DNA from: Thermodesulfovibrionales bacterium
GTDB lineage: Bacteria; Nitrospirota; Thermodesulfovibrionia; Thermodesulfovibrionales; Dissulfurispiraceae
NCBI GenBank assembly: GCA_030017995.1
Contig: JASEGS010000019.1
Location: 1 to 32,674, forward strand
Direction: 5' to 3'
DNA length: 32,674 nucleotides
Shown here: in pieces, positions 16,335 to 25,027 of the stretch
Layout of the letters: the number at the start of each line of letters is the position of its first letter
Position numbering within the stretch: position 1 is the first letter of the stretch
The notes under the pieces: generated by a model
What the model was told of the DNA's origin: nothing
Database searches by the model: none
The model's input: the letters and a program-made list of their open reading frames with translations, nothing else
Program-made: the position numbers and the translations under genes

Positions 16335-16785
16335 AAACCTCTATCTTTATCTCTTTTGGCTTGGCTTCTTCCTTTTTAGGAAGCACTATCTCAAGCACTC
16401 CGTTTTTGAAAGATGCCTTTGCCTTGCCGGCATCAACCTCTACAGGCATAGCTATTGTCCTTGTGAAGCTTCCATAGCTCCTTTCTGCTGCATAATAATC
16501 TTCTTCCTTCACCTCTTCTTCTTTCCTTATCTCGCCTTTCAGGGTGAGAGAATCTTTTGTTATTGTCAGATCTATGTCCTCTTTTGAAATGCCTGGAAGC
16601 TCTGCCTTTAAAACAATATCGTTTTTTCTGTCATACATCTCTACGTTCGGCACAACTACTCCTGCCTCAGGCCTTATCCAGCGCCGCCTCCTGCTGACAG
16701 GCGCAAAGAAATCCTCAAAGAGCCTGTCCATGTCCCTCCTCATCTCCTCCAATTCCTTTAAAGGACTCCATTTTACGATTGACAT
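16330..16785 (-). CDS. Small heat shock protein, Hsp20/alpha-crystallin family
   Basis: A 151-residue ATP-independent holdase chaperone. The alpha-crystallin domain runs from about 45 to 140 (VPNVEMYDRKNDIVLKAELP, GISKEDIDLTITKDSLTLKG, then FTRTIAMPVEVDAGKAKASFKNGVLEIVLPK) and ends with a short IEV tail that mediates oligomer contacts. The start is set at the ATG at 16785, 6 nt after AGGAGG, rather than the in-frame TTG at 16791. It follows clpB on the same strand; holdase plus ClpB disaggregase is a natural pairing. It may be part of the dnaJ-hspR-clpB transcript or have its own start in the 120-bp gap. Confidence 0.95.
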   Translation of the reverse strand: MSIVKWSPLKELEEMRRDMDRLFEDFFAPVSRRRRWIRPEAGVVVPNVEMYDRKNDIVLKAELPGISKEDIDLTITKDSLTLKGEIRKEEEVKEEDYYAAERSYGSFTRTIAMPVEVDAGKAKASFKNGVLEIVLPKKEEAKPKEIKIEVS

Positions 16786-16800
16786 AGCCAACCTCCTAAA

Positions 16801-16879
16801 TCACGTATTGGGTAATCCGTGATGCATGATGGGCAAAAATGCTGATCACCCTTTACTGGTTACGAATTACGCATTACTG
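16801..16879. repeat. Heptamer-periodic inverted repeat between clpB and hsp20
   Basis: Left arm units at 16801-16833 (GGTAATC, CGTGATG, CATGATG) face right arm units at 16841-16879 (GTTACGA, ATTACGC, ATTACTG) in inverted orientation, all related to GCGTAAT with a 7-bp period. It occupies most of the clpB-hsp20 gap, ending next to the hsp20 ribosome-binding site. Confidence 0.6.
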
Positions 16880-16887
16880 TATTTTAT

Positions 16888-16902
16888 AGGGCCAAAGGCC
16901 CT
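16888..16902 (-). terminator. Small hairpin right after clpB
   Basis: AGGGCC-TTT-GGCCCT immediately downstream of the clpB stop on the minus strand. The stem is 6 bp with no T-run, so it is more likely a partial terminator or mRNA-end stabiliser than a full stop. Confidence 0.35.
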
Positions 16903-16904
16903 TG

Positions 16905-19553
16905 TTATTGCACAACTTCAGCAACTGCTATCTTGCTGAAAACTATCTTGTTATCTCTATAATCTGCCTCTACAACATCTCCCTCATGAAATGTTCCATC
17001 GAGGAGCTTCAATGCAAGGGGATTGAGTATCTCTTTCTGAATTGCCCTCTTTAAAGGCCTTGCTCCGAAAACAGGGTCATAACCTGCATTTGCAATATAT
17101 TCCATTGCATTTTCTGTAAGCACGATGTCGAGTCTTTTTTCCCGCAGATATTTCTTCATCCTGTCTATCTGGATAGCTACAATCTGTTTCAGAAGCCTCT
17201 CGCTTAATGAGTTGAATATTATAATCTCGTCAATCCTGTTTAAAAACTCAGGCCTGAAGAATGCCTTCAGATCTTCCATTACTTTCTGCCTCAGGTCTTT
17301 TTCTGTATCCTCTCCCCAGTAGGCAGCAGGCCTCTTTGCCCTGTCTTCAAGCAATTCCTGTATATGCATACTTCCGATATTGGAGGTCATAATAACAACC
17401 GTGTTCCTGAAATCAACTGTTCTTCCGTGCCCGTCGGTGAGCCTGCCGTCGTCGAGTAACTGCAAAAGTATATTAAAGACATCGGGATGCGCCTTTTCAA
17501 CTTCATCAAAAAGGATAACCGCATAAGGCCTCCGCCTAACAGCCTCGGTAAGCTGTCCTCCTTCTTCGTATCCTACATAGCCGGGAGGCGCTCCTATGAG
17601 ACGTGATACTGTATGGCGCTCCTGATATTCGGACATATCAATGCGTATCATTGCAGCCTCGTCATCAAAGAGGAATTCAGCGAGGGCCTTTGCCAGCTCT
17701 GTCTTCCCTACGCCTGTAGGACCAAGGAATATAAAGGAGCCTATGGGCCTGTTCGGGTCCTGAAGCCCTGCTCGCGCCCTTCTGACAGCATTCGACACGG
17801 CATTAATAGCGTCGTCCTGACCGACCACTCTCTGCTTTAAGCGGTCGTCCATGTGTATCAGCTTCTGGATCTCTGTCTCGAGCATTCTGGACACTGGTAT
17901 TCCGGTCCACTTTGAAACAACCTCCGCAATGTCCTCTTCGTCAACCTCTTCTTTCAACATCTTTCTTTTTGCCTGTGTCTCATGGAGTTTTCTGTTTTCA
18001 GCTTCCAGCGCCTTATGCAATTCGAGAAGCCGGCCGTATCTAAGTTCTGCCGCCTTTGCGAGGTCTCCTTCCCTCTCTGCCCGCTCCGATTCGATCTTCG
18101 TCTTTTCTATCTGCTCTTTTATATCCCTTATCTTCTGGATTGCCTCTTTCTCGCTCAGCCATTGAGCCCTAAGGTCATCTCTCTGAGATTGAAGCTCTGC
18201 CAATTCCTTTGACAATTTATTAAGCTTATCCCTCGCATCCTGAGAGCCGTCGTCCCGCATCAATGCCTGTTTTTCTATCTCGAGCTGCCTCATCCTCCGC
18301 TCTATCTCGTCAAGCTCAACAGGCATGCTGTCTATCTCCATCCTGAGCCGGGCAGCGGATTCGTCAATGAGATCTATCGCCTTGTCAGGCAGAAATCTTT
18401 CGGTTATGTACCTATGCGAAAGAACGGCGGCTGCTATCAGCGCGGAGTCTTTTATCTTTACTCCGTGATGCACCTCATATTTTTCCTTCAGACCGCGCAA
18501 TATGGAAATAGTGTCCTCGACAGAGGGCTCTTTTACCAAAACAGGCTGAAATCTCCTTTCAATCGCGGGGTCTTTTTCTATGTGTTTTCTGTATTCATCA
18601 ACTGTTGTCGCTCCTATGCAGCGCAACTCTCCCCTTGCAAGAGCGGGCTTAAGCATATTGGACGCGTCAACAGCCCCCTCTGCTGCGCCTGCGCCTACAA
18701 GGGTGTGAAGCTCGTCTATAAAGGTTATTACCTTTCCTTCAGCCTGCTCGATCTCCTTTAATACGGCCTTGAGCCTCTCTTCAAATTCTCCCCTGTATTT
18801 CGAGCCTGCAACAAGAGAGCCGATGTCTATAACAATAAGACGCTTATCTTTCAGTGTCTCAGGCACATCTCCGGCAACAATCCTCTGGGCAAGGCCTTCG
18901 ACTATCGCCGTCTTTCCTACCCCGGGGTCTCCGATGAGCACTGGATTGTTCTTTGTCCTCCTTGAGAGAACCTGAATTACCCTTCTTATCTCTTCATCCC
19001 TTCCTATCACAGGGTCGAGCTTCCCTTTTTTTGCGAGGTCTGTAAGATCCTTGCCGTATCTTGTCAAGGCCTGATATTTTTCTTCCGGATTCGGATCTGT
19101 CACCCTGTGAACTCCGCGAATCTCTCGCATCGCAGACAACACATTGTCAGGGGTTGCCCCATTTCTTTTGAGGATCTCCGATGCCGGACCATACGAATTT
19201 ATTATCGCAAGCAAAAGATGCTCGATGCTTATGAATTCGTCCGTTAAATGAGTTGCCTCCTCAAATGCCTTTTCGAGGACGTCTTTCAGGCGCGGAGATA
19301 TGTATATCTGGCCGAGAGGTGTTGCGCCCGACACCTTAGGAAATTTTTCTATTTCCTTATCCAATTCCGATCTTAATGAATTTATATCGGCACCGAGCCT
19401 CTTTAGTATCTGATATGCTATGCCTTCCTCGTCTTCCAAAAGCGCATAAAGGAGATGCTCGACATCCATCTGCTGGTTGCCCTTTTTCTCTGCAAGCCTC
19501 TGGGACTCCTGAAGCGCCTCCTGACTCTTTACAGTCAATCTATCAAGTCTCAT
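16905..19553 (-). CDS. clpB: ATP-dependent disaggregase ClpB
   Basis: An 882-residue Hsp100 chaperone that threads aggregated proteins through a hexameric ring with DnaK/DnaJ. Order: two Clp N-repeats (1-145), the first AAA+ module with GDPGVGKTA (about 208) and FIDELHT, the long middle coiled-coil domain (about 410-525) that distinguishes ClpB from ClpA/C, and the second AAA+ module with GPTGVGKTE (about 613) and [12 protein letters not shown]. The pore loop YRGEF is present. The C-terminal D2-small domain is complete ([13 protein letters not shown]). The ATG follows AGGAGG and lies 8 bp after the hspR stop. Regulation is probably by HspR through the dnaJ promoter. Confidence 0.98.
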   Translation of the reverse strand: MRLDRLTVKSQEALQESQRLAEKKGNQQMDVEHLLYALLEDEEGIAYQILKRLGADINSLRSELDKEIEKFPKVSGATPLGQIYISPRLKDVLEKAFEEATHLTDEFISIEHLLLAIINSYGPASEILKRNGATPDNVLSAMREIRGVHRVTDPNPEEKYQALTRYGKDLTDLAKKGKLDPVIGRDEEIRRVIQVLSRRTKNNPVLIGDPGVGKTAIVEGLAQRIVAGDVPETLKDKRLIVIDIGSLVAGSKYRGEFEERLKAVLKEIEQAEGKVITFIDELHTLVGAGAAEGAVDASNMLKPALARGELRCIGATTVDEYRKHIEKDPAIERRFQPVLVKEPSVEDTISILRGLKEKYEVHHGVKIKDSALIAAAVLSHRYITERFLPDKAIDLIDESAARLRMEIDSMPVELDEIERRMRQLEIEKQALMRDDGSQDARDKLNKLSKELAELQSQRDDLRAQWLSEKEAIQKIRDIKEQIEKTKIESERAEREGDLAKAAELRYGRLLELHKALEAENRKLHETQAKRKMLKEEVDEEDIAEVVSKWTGIPVSRMLETEIQKLIHMDDRLKQRVVGQDDAINAVSNAVRRARAGLQDPNRPIGSFIFLGPTGVGKTELAKALAEFLFDDEAAMIRIDMSEYQERHTVSRLIGAPPGYVGYEEGGQLTEAVRRRPYAVILFDEVEKAHPDVFNILLQLLDDGRLTDGHGRTVDFRNTVVIMTSNIGSMHIQELLEDRAKRPAAYWGEDTEKDLRQKVMEDLKAFFRPEFLNRIDEIIIFNSLSERLLKQIVAIQIDRMKKYLREKRLDIVLTENAMEYIANAGYDPVFGARPLKRAIQKEILNPLALKLLDGTFHEGDVVEADYRDNKIVFSKIAVAEVVQ

Positions 19554-19561
19554 TTTTCCTC

Positions 19562-19915
19562 CTACTCCTCGCTGAATATCCTACGGAGCCGTTTTTCAAA
19601 TTCATCCCTCATGTCATCTTCTAAAAATCTCATCATCTCATGAAATTCATCCTGCATTGCCTGCATCCTGCCCTTCATCCTTAGAATTATGTCAACGCCC
19701 GCCTTGTTCACTCCGAGCTCTTTTGTGAGTTTGATAACAAGATTCAATCTGTCTATGTCGTCATCGGAATATAATCTCTGGCGGTTTATTCTCTGGGGCG
19801 CGACAAAGCCTTCCCTCTCATACATCCTAAGGGTCTGCGGATGCACTTCGAGTATGCGCGAGACAACGCTTATCATATAAACGGGCATGTCTTTTTTTTC
19901 TTTTTTTCTGAACAT
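19562..19915 (-). CDS. hspR: MerR-family heat shock repressor HspR
   Basis: A 117-residue MerR-type regulator. The winged-helix part [32 protein letters not shown]-like segment (about 13-45) is typical of HspR, followed by [34 protein letters not shown] and a helical C-terminus. In actinobacteria and Helicobacter HspR represses its own dnaK/dnaJ and clpB operons by binding HAIR sites, helped by DnaK. Here it sits between dnaJ and clpB, and a HAIR-like site overlaps the dnaJ promoter (21031-21065), so autoregulation is likely. The start has a GAGGGGATGAG upstream; an in-frame ATG 10 codons later is an alternative. Confidence 0.93.
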   Translation of the reverse strand: MFRKKEKKDMPVYMISVVSRILEVHPQTLRMYEREGFVAPQRINRQRLYSDDDIDRLNLVIKLTKELGVNKAGVDIILRMKGRMQAMQDEFHEMMRFLEDDMRDEFEKRLRRIFSEE

Positions 19916-19927
19916 TATCTCATCCCC

Positions 19928-21004
19928 TCATTTCATCCCTTTTCTGGGACTCTCTTTATATAAGGACTCTATGGTTTTGATAGCGTCCTTCGCCTTTTCA
20001 GAGATGTCCTTGGGCACGATTATTTTTATGTCCACATACTCATCTCCCCTCCGCCTCGATCCCGGAGAGATGAAGCCCTTGCCTGACAGCTTGAACCTCT
20101 GTCCTCCCTGCGTTCCGGGAGGAATGGTCATCATAGAGGCTCCGTCAATTGTAGGAACCTCCGCCTTTGCTCCGAGCGCAGCCTCTCCGAATGTCACAGG
20201 AAGCTGAACATAAACGTCGTCTCCTTTTCTTTTAAAAAACTTATGCGGCTTTATAGAGACCTCAAGCAGCAGGTCTCCTGAAGGCCCGCCTCCCATTCCT
20301 GAATTTCCCATACCTCTCAATTTGACCACAGAGCCGTCGTCAACTCCAGCCGGTATTTTTACCTTCATTGTCTCCGTAAATATGTTCTTCCCTCTTCCGC
20401 CGCATTTTTTACAAACAGATGTAACCTTCCTGCCTGTTCCTCCGCATTCATGGCATGTCTGGGCGATCTTGAAGAATCCTTTTGCGGTTTGTATGAGGCC
20501 TGTTCCTTTACAGTTATGGCATGTCTGGAATGTCTCTGCGCCGCTCCCTCCGCATGAATCGCAGTTGAGAGTCCTTGTAATAGGCAGCGGCCTTGTTATG
20601 CCGGTGAATGCCTCTTCAAGGGTCAGCTCGACGCCCATGAGCATGTCCTCGCCGCGCGAATAGCGCGGCCCTTTTTGAGTACCGCCCAAATTTCCAAAAA
20701 TGTCTCCGAACACATCCCCAAAGTCAAAGCCTCTTGCAAAGTCGAAGCCCCTGAATCCCTCAAAGCCGCCGAACTGCTCGAATGTAGTGCCTGCCCTGTC
20801 ATACTCTGCTCGCTTCTGCGGATCGCTGAGCACAGCGTATGCCTCGTTTATCTCTTTGAATTTCTCCTCGGCGCTCTTGTCCCCGGGATTCAAATCCGGA
20901 TGGTATTTGCGCGCAAGCCTTCTGTAAGCCTTTTTAATATCATCCTGAGATGCGTCCTTGCTTACGCCCAATGTCTGATAATAATCTTTTACCGTAGCTG
21001 CCAT
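19928..21004 (-). CDS. dnaJ: Chaperone DnaJ (Hsp40)
   Basis: A 358-residue DnaK co-chaperone. The J domain at about 6-70 has the HPD triad in RKYHPDLN, and a Gly/Phe-rich linker spans about 75-110. Four CxxCxGxG zinc motifs ([32 protein letters not shown]) lie at about 148-205, followed by the two C-terminal substrate-binding beta domains. All are intact. It is the first gene of the heat-shock operon with GAGGAG upstream. No dnaK or grpE lies nearby, so the partner is encoded elsewhere. A DnaJ regulated by HspR would tie chaperone demand to ClpB and Hsp20. Confidence 0.97.
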   Translation of the reverse strand: MAATVKDYYQTLGVSKDASQDDIKKAYRRLARKYHPDLNPGDKSAEEKFKEINEAYAVLSDPQKRAEYDRAGTTFEQFGGFEGFRGFDFARGFDFGDVFGDIFGNLGGTQKGPRYSRGEDMLMGVELTLEEAFTGITRPLPITRTLNCDSCGGSGAETFQTCHNCKGTGLIQTAKGFFKIAQTCHECGGTGRKVTSVCKKCGGRGKNIFTETMKVKIPAGVDDGSVVKLRGMGNSGMGGGPSGDLLLEVSIKPHKFFKRKGDDVYVQLPVTFGEAALGAKAEVPTIDGASMMTIPPGTQGGQRFKLSGKGFISPGSRRRGDEYVDIKIIVPKDISEKAKDAIKTIESLYKESPRKGMK

Positions 21005-21028
21005 CTTATCTCTCCTCTATTAATTCTA

Positions 21029-21065
21029 ATAATAATACTTTAGTCGCTTCTTGTCAAGTATTATT
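21029..21065 (-). promoter_or_regulatory. dnaJ-hspR-clpB promoter embedded in a HAIR-like operator
   Basis: Minus strand TTGACA (21057-21052), 17-nt spacer, TATTAT (21034-21029). Around the same axis is a perfect inverted repeat, AATAATACTT-N15-AAGTATTATT (21065-21031). Inside it, CTTGACA-N7-ACTAAAG (21058-21038) matches 11 of 14 positions of the HspR consensus CTTGAGT-N7-ACTCAAG with the exact N7 spacing. Repressor binding would cover both promoter boxes. Confidence 0.75.
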
Positions 21066-21329
21066 GGGCATATCATATCATGCGCCGTCACCCTATAATT
21101 TGTATACATTTATTTATAAAGGCAGGGCAGGTATGGATGAAAAGTCTTTAGCAGCGATACCTCAGCGCCGAGCCCTCCCGCATGTTTAAGGGCAATTTCA
21201 GTATCACTTATCCATTAAGCAAACAAACAGGCTATCTAAAATCTCATCACATTGCGAAAGGCTTTGAAACCATGCTTGCCTTGCCGTAATCGCTAACTCA
21301 TGGAAATGCATCATAACCCCCTTTTCTGT
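21066..21329. other. Intergenic stretch between the dnaJ promoter and hisA
   Basis: About 264 bp with no convincing gene. A 36-codon open frame on the minus strand (21314 to 21204, AGGGGG just upstream) runs into a second open frame in another phase. The pair might be the remains of a small gene, but neither matches a family I know. Confidence 0.4.
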
Positions 21330-21335
21330 TATCAT
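21330..21335 (+). promoter_or_regulatory. Extended -10 box before hisA
   Basis: TG-T-TATCAT (21327-21335) ends 5 nt before the hisA ATG, which lacks a Shine-Dalgarno. The same TGTTATCAT occurs in front of smpB. Confidence 0.45.
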
Positions 21336-21340
21336 ACCCC

Positions 21341-22060
21341 ATGATTGTCATACCTGCAATAGACCTGAAAGACGGACAATGCGTAAGGCTTCTTCAGGGT
21401 AAGAAGGAAGATGCCACTGTTTATTCCGACGACCCTGCGTCAACTGCAAAAAAATGGGAGTCGTGCGGAGCGAAACTCCTGCATGTGGTTGACTTAGACG
21501 GCGCATTCACAGGCAGCCAGAAAAACATCGAGAGTATACGCAAAATAAGGCAGGCAGTGAATATGGAGATAGAGGTCGGCGGCGGAATAAGAGATATGGA
21601 TCGGATTGATCTGCTCATATCTCTCGGCATCAACAGGGTCATCCTCGGCACTGTAGCTATAGAAAAGCCTGATCTTATCAAAGAGGCATGTAGGAAATAT
21701 CCGGGCAAAGTGCTTGTCGGAATAGACGCTAAGAACGGCCTCGTTGCGGTAAAAGGCTGGGTTGAGGTTACAGAGGTTAAGGCAAAAAACCTCGCCTTAA
21801 AAATGCAGGAATACGGCGCTGCAGGTATAATTTACACAGACATATCAAAAGACGGCATGATGACAGGGCCTAATATTAAGGCTACGCGCGAGATGGTCGA
21901 ATCTCTCAACATCCCGGTCATAGCATCAGGCGGGGTATCGTCTATCACAGACATAAAAAACCTGATGGCCATAAAAAACCTCTTGGGAGCGATAACAGGA
22001 AAGGCTATATATTCAAGCGCAATTGATTTAAAAGAGGCAATAAGGATCACGGAGGCTTAA
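21341..22060 (+). CDS. hisA: Phosphoribosylformimino-5-aminoimidazole carboxamide ribotide isomerase HisA
   Basis: A 239-residue (beta/alpha)8 barrel that isomerises ProFAR to PRFAR in histidine synthesis. The catalytic acid Asp8 lies in IPAIDLKDG, and the second catalytic Asp is in VGIDAKNG at about 126-133. Phosphate-binding loops EVGGGIRD and ASGGVSS mark the two half-barrels. The conserved N-terminus fixes the start. Its stop overlaps the hisF start by one base (TAATG). Other his genes are not in the window. Confidence 0.97.
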   Translation: MIVIPAIDLKDGQCVRLLQGKKEDATVYSDDPASTAKKWESCGAKLLHVVDLDGAFTGSQKNIESIRKIRQAVNMEIEVGGGIRDMDRIDLLISLGINRVILGTVAIEKPDLIKEACRKYPGKVLVGIDAKNGLVAVKGWVEVTEVKAKNLALKMQEYGAAGIIYTDISKDGMMTGPNIKATREMVESLNIPVIASGGVSSITDIKNLMAIKNLLGAITGKAIYSSAIDLKEAIRITEA

Positions 22061-22914
22061 TGCTTGCAAAGAGAATAATCCCCTGTCTCGATGTAAGGGA
22101 CGGAAGGGTCGTCAAAGGAGTTAATTTCGTGAATATCAGGGATGCGGGAGACCCTGTTGATAATGCTATTTTCTATGACGAGCAGGGCGCGGACGAGCTT
22201 GTATTCCTTGATATAACGGCGTCGCATGAAAAAAGAAAGATAATCCTCGATGTCGTTGAAAAGACCGCAACCGATGTATTCATGCCTCTTACAGTCGGCG
22301 GAGGCATAAAGGGTCTTGACGATATAAGAGACCTTCTCAATGCCGGATGCGATAAGGTCTCGATTAATACAACAGCAGTGAATAATCCCGAATTCATAAA
22401 AGCTGCAGCAGAGCGTTTCGGTAGCCAGTGCATAGTCGTTGCCATAGACGCAAAGAGAGTTCATGATTCGAGGTTTGAAATAGACCAGAAGAGGGAAATA
22501 CCTGCATGGCTAAACTCTTCTACTGAACTCAATCAGAGGCTTTTTATTTTTAACCCTTCGGAAAAGGCATGGGAAGTCTATACGCATGGCGGCAGAAGGC
22601 CGAAGGGCATAAATGCCGTTGAATGGGCTAAATACATGGAAGAGCTCGGCGCCGGAGAGATTCTCCTCACGAGCATGGACAGGGACGGAACAAAAGAAGG
22701 TTTTGACCTTGAGCTTACAAGGGCAATCTCTGAATCCGTATCAATTCCAGTAATCGCATCAGGCGGAGTCGGCAATCTTGAACATCTTTATGAAGGCATC
22801 TCAATCGGAAAAGCAGACGCAGTTTTGGCCGCGTCAATCTTTCACTACCGAGAATACACGGTCAGACAGGCAAAAGAGTATCTAAAAAATAAAGGATTAC
22901 CGGTAAGGCTGTAA
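22060..22914 (+). CDS. hisF: Imidazole glycerol phosphate synthase cyclase subunit HisF, with insertion
   Basis: A 284-residue barrel that uses ammonia from HisH to convert PRFAR to IGP and AICAR. Catalytic Asp11 (CLDVRDG) and Asp at about 130 (VVAIDAKRV) are present, with TVGGGIKG and ASGGVGN phosphate loops and [11 protein letters not shown]. Normal HisF is about 253 residues. The excess is one block of about 33 residues between AKRV and [10 protein letters not shown] (roughly 22462-22563), in the loop after strand 5. The frame is kept and the rest of the enzyme is intact, so activity is probably retained. hisA and hisF are translationally coupled. Confidence 0.95.
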   Translation: MLAKRIIPCLDVRDGRVVKGVNFVNIRDAGDPVDNAIFYDEQGADELVFLDITASHEKRKIILDVVEKTATDVFMPLTVGGGIKGLDDIRDLLNAGCDKVSINTTAVNNPEFIKAAAERFGSQCIVVAIDAKRVHDSRFEIDQKREIPAWLNSSTELNQRLFIFNPSEKAWEVYTHGGRRPKGINAVEWAKYMEELGAGEILLTSMDRDGTKEGFDLELTRAISESVSIPVIASGGVGNLEHLYEGISIGKADAVLAASIFHYREYTVRQAKEYLKNKGLPVRL

Positions 22915-22990
22915 GTCATAGCACTCTCTTCTGCTTGCAAAAGGGAATTAAAAAATATATACTTATAATATATATGCATGGAGGTGTGCC

Positions 22991-23218
22991 TTGAAAACCG
23001 CAAAACTTTTTCAGAACGGGCAGAGTCAGGCCGTACGGCTGCCAAAGGAATTCAGATTTGAAGATGACCATGTCTTTATCAAGAAGTCCGGCAATGTCGT
23101 AGTGCTCATTCCGGCAAAAGGGTCTTGGGATTCTCTATTTAGAAGTCTCGATAAGTTTTCTGATGACTTTATGCCAGAAAGAAAGCAACCAAAACTTCAA
23201 AAAAGAGAGTCCCTCTGA
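22991..23218 (+). CDS. vapB: VapB-type antitoxin (AbrB/MazE fold)
   Basis: A 75-residue antitoxin with an N-terminal swapped-hairpin DNA-binding domain (TAKLFQNGQSQAVRLPKEFRF) and a disordered charged C-terminus that would wrap the toxin. It starts at TTG 22991 with GGAGG 6-7 nt upstream, and no ATG fits. A TATAAT lies about 25 nt upstream in a very AT-rich stretch, consistent with a self-repressed promoter. Its TGA overlaps the ATG of vapC (TGATG). Confidence 0.92.
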   Translation: MKTAKLFQNGQSQAVRLPKEFRFEDDHVFIKKSGNVVVLIPAKGSWDSLFRSLDKFSDDFMPERKQPKLQKRESL

Positions 23219-23619
23219 TGAAGTTCATGCTGGATACCAACATCTGCATTTATATCATAAAACAAAAGCCTGCAAAAACACTGAAACACTTCTATTCTCA
23301 CAATATCGGCGATATCGGCATTTCGTCCATTACTCTCGCCGAACTGCAGTATGGCGTTTCAAAAAGCCAGTATGTCCAGAAAAATCGGCAGGCCCTATCT
23401 GAATTTATTCTGCCGCTTGAGATCGCGGATTTCGACGAAAAGGCCGCGGAGGCTTATGGGAACATACGCGCTGCGCTTAAGAAATCAGGCACCCTTATCG
23501 GCTCTATGGATATGCTTATAGGCGCTCATGCCCTCAGCCTCGGCGCTGTTATTGTAACAAATAATGTGCGTGAGTTCAAACAGATAAAGGGATTGAAGGT
23601 TGTGGACTGGACTGCTTAA
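23218..23619 (+). CDS. vapC: VapC-type PIN-domain ribonuclease toxin
   Basis: A 133-residue PIN-domain endonuclease, probably cutting a specific RNA when freed from VapB. Acidic active-site residues are in place: Asp in FMLDTNICIYI (residue 6), Glu in ITLAELQYGV (about 43), Asp in GSMDMLIGAHA (about 99) and the C-terminal VTNNVREFKQI motif, where Asn sits at the fourth position as in many VapC. Overlap with vapB by one base gives antitoxin-first coupling. The module lies between hisF and a MazG-like gene and is probably a chromosomal stability or stress element. Confidence 0.95.
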   Translation: MKFMLDTNICIYIIKQKPAKTLKHFYSHNIGDIGISSITLAELQYGVSKSQYVQKNRQALSEFILPLEIADFDEKAAEAYGNIRAALKKSGTLIGSMDMLIGAHALSLGAVIVTNNVREFKQIKGLKVVDWTA

Positions 23620-23627
23620 TTTTAGTC

Positions 23628-23993
23628 ATGGGTAATAATTTGAATCTCGAAGACATCAAAAAACGGCTTGCTAAATTTGCCGAAGATAGAAATTGGGATC
23701 AATTCCATACCCCAAAAAATCTCTCTATGGCCTTAGCAGCCGAAGCCGCAGAGCTTCTTGAAATATTCCAATGGCTGACAGACGAGCAGTCAAAAGAGAT
23801 AATCAATAATGAAAAAGAGATGTCTTTAGTCAGGCATGAGATAGCCGACATTCTTATTTATCTTATCAGGCTTGCGGACAAGCTCGAAGTGGATATCGAA
23901 AAAGCGGTCATGGATAAAATTGAAGTCAATGAACAGAAATATCCGGTAACGCTGTCCAAAAATAACGCGATAAAATACAGCAAGCGCAGCTAA
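23628..23993 (+). CDS. MazG-like nucleotide pyrophosphohydrolase
   Basis: A 121-residue all-alpha NTP pyrophosphatase of the MazG/dCTPase (RS21-C6-like) group, hydrolysing a (d)NTP to NMP and diphosphate. Metal-binding motifs are ALAAEAAELLEIFQW (ExxE, about 31-45) and VRHEIADILIYLIRLAD (ExxD, about 67-83). House-cleaning of non-canonical or excess dCTP-like nucleotides is the usual role. No Shine-Dalgarno is seen; it follows vapC by 8 bp and may be coupled to it. Its TAA overlaps the TAG of the convergent PP-loop gene. Confidence 0.9.
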   Translation: MGNNLNLEDIKKRLAKFAEDRNWDQFHTPKNLSMALAAEAAELLEIFQWLTDEQSKEIINNEKEMSLVRHEIADILIYLIRLADKLEVDIEKAVMDKIEVNEQKYPVTLSKNNAIKYSKRS

Positions 23994-25027
23994 TAAATTG
24001 CGGATTTTTCCTTTTGCTTTTCTGCCTGCTGTATTCTGTATGAATCAAGCAGGCTGTTTGTTGCAGGGCTTGCCGATAATTTAAAATCCGAACTTTTTCC
24101 TTTTACGCTCACTTCAACCCTCGGCAATTTTTTCGCATCCGAATAACGCGCGCATATTGACGCGGAAAGATTTAAGTCTTCTTCTGTTGCATTGCCGCAG
24201 ATAATCGTCAACGGGCTTCCATACCCTTCAACCCACAAGAGACAATCGTTATCCTCCGCAAGTGATTGAATGGCATTGTTCTCATTCTCATCCCTTCCGA
24301 CCATTATCCTGCATTCATCGGATAATCTGAAATGCCTGCCGAGCCTCAAAAGATTTACGTCTTTCACGGATGGATCAGGATTGTAATCAAGCAGTTCTTT
24401 AAGGCGATAGGAGTAGATAGGGTCTGTGAGAAGGCATCCTCCTGCAGGTGCGGGATATTCGGTCAATCCCAATCCTTTTGCAAGTCTCATCTGGGGTTTT
24501 CTTGATCTGCCGTTAAAATCGCAGAGCCTTCCCCTGTCAACGAGTCTGGACTCTTCGGCAATAGTAGGCTCTAAAAGCTTCGCGCTTAGAGGCCTGAGCA
24601 CATAATCCTTTAAGCCCGCTTCCCTGTCTATTTTGGGAAATGTGTCCCTTCTCTGGCTCATCGGCCTCTGTCCCAACACCTCGCCTGTGATTATGAAATC
24701 CGCATCTGTCATCTCCATAAATTTCTTTGCCTCTTTGAGCATGAGGATTCTGCAGTCAATGCATGGGTTCATGTTCTTTCCATGCCCGAATTTAGGGCTT
24801 TTAACTATATCTATGAATTTATCCGCGAGATGGCAGAGTTTTACCTCAAACCCGAATTTTTGCGCGGCAGAAAAGGGATCTTTTGAACATGCGGATTTAT
24901 CCGATATATCGCAGCCGAAATGAGTGAGGAATGTGATTGCGGTAACCTCTATGCCCTGCCTCATTGCAATGAGTATCGCAAGAGTGCTATCGAGTCCGCC
25001 CGAATATAGAGCTATCGCTTTGGGCAT
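23990..25027 (-). CDS. PP-loop ATP pyrophosphatase, ThiI/MnmA-like
   Basis: A 345-residue adenylating enzyme of the tRNA thiolation superfamily. The PP-loop ALYSGGLDSTLA is at about 6-17, a conserved Cys pair is in MNPCIDCRIL near 88, and GEVLGQRPMSQR and PAPAGGCLLTDP follow. The C-terminal third resembles no family I can name with confidence. Relatives in Geobacter-like and archaeal genomes are annotated as ThiI-like or MnmA-like, but the modified base and sulfur donor are unknown. The ATG overlaps the rfaE1 stop (TGATG). The last residues are encoded by CAGAATA/CAGCAGG/CAGAAAA units resembling the heptamer repeat seen in tolB. Confidence 0.82.
   Translation of the reverse strand: MPKAIALYSGGLDSTLAILIAMRQGIEVTAITFLTHFGCDISDKSACSKDPFSAAQKFGFEVKLCHLADKFIDIVKSPKFGHGKNMNPCIDCRILMLKEAKKFMEMTDADFIITGEVLGQRPMSQRRDTFPKIDREAGLKDYVLRPLSAKLLEPTIAEESRLVDRGRLCDFNGRSRKPQMRLAKGLGLTEYPAPAGGCLLTDPIYSYRLKELLDYNPDPSVKDVNLLRLGRHFRLSDECRIMVGRDENENNAIQSLAEDNDCLLWVEGYGSPLTIICGNATEEDLNLSASICARYSDAKKLPRVEVSVKGKSSDFKLSASPATNSLLDSYRIQQAEKQKEKSAIY

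Noticed and set aside
8253-16879. CRISPR interpretation of the short repeats
   Set aside because: Units are 7 bp, degenerate and contiguous, with no 25-40 bp repeats, no unique spacers and no cas genes.
16544-19075. Plus-strand frames opposite hsp20 and clpB
   Set aside because: Shadows of strongly conserved minus-strand genes.
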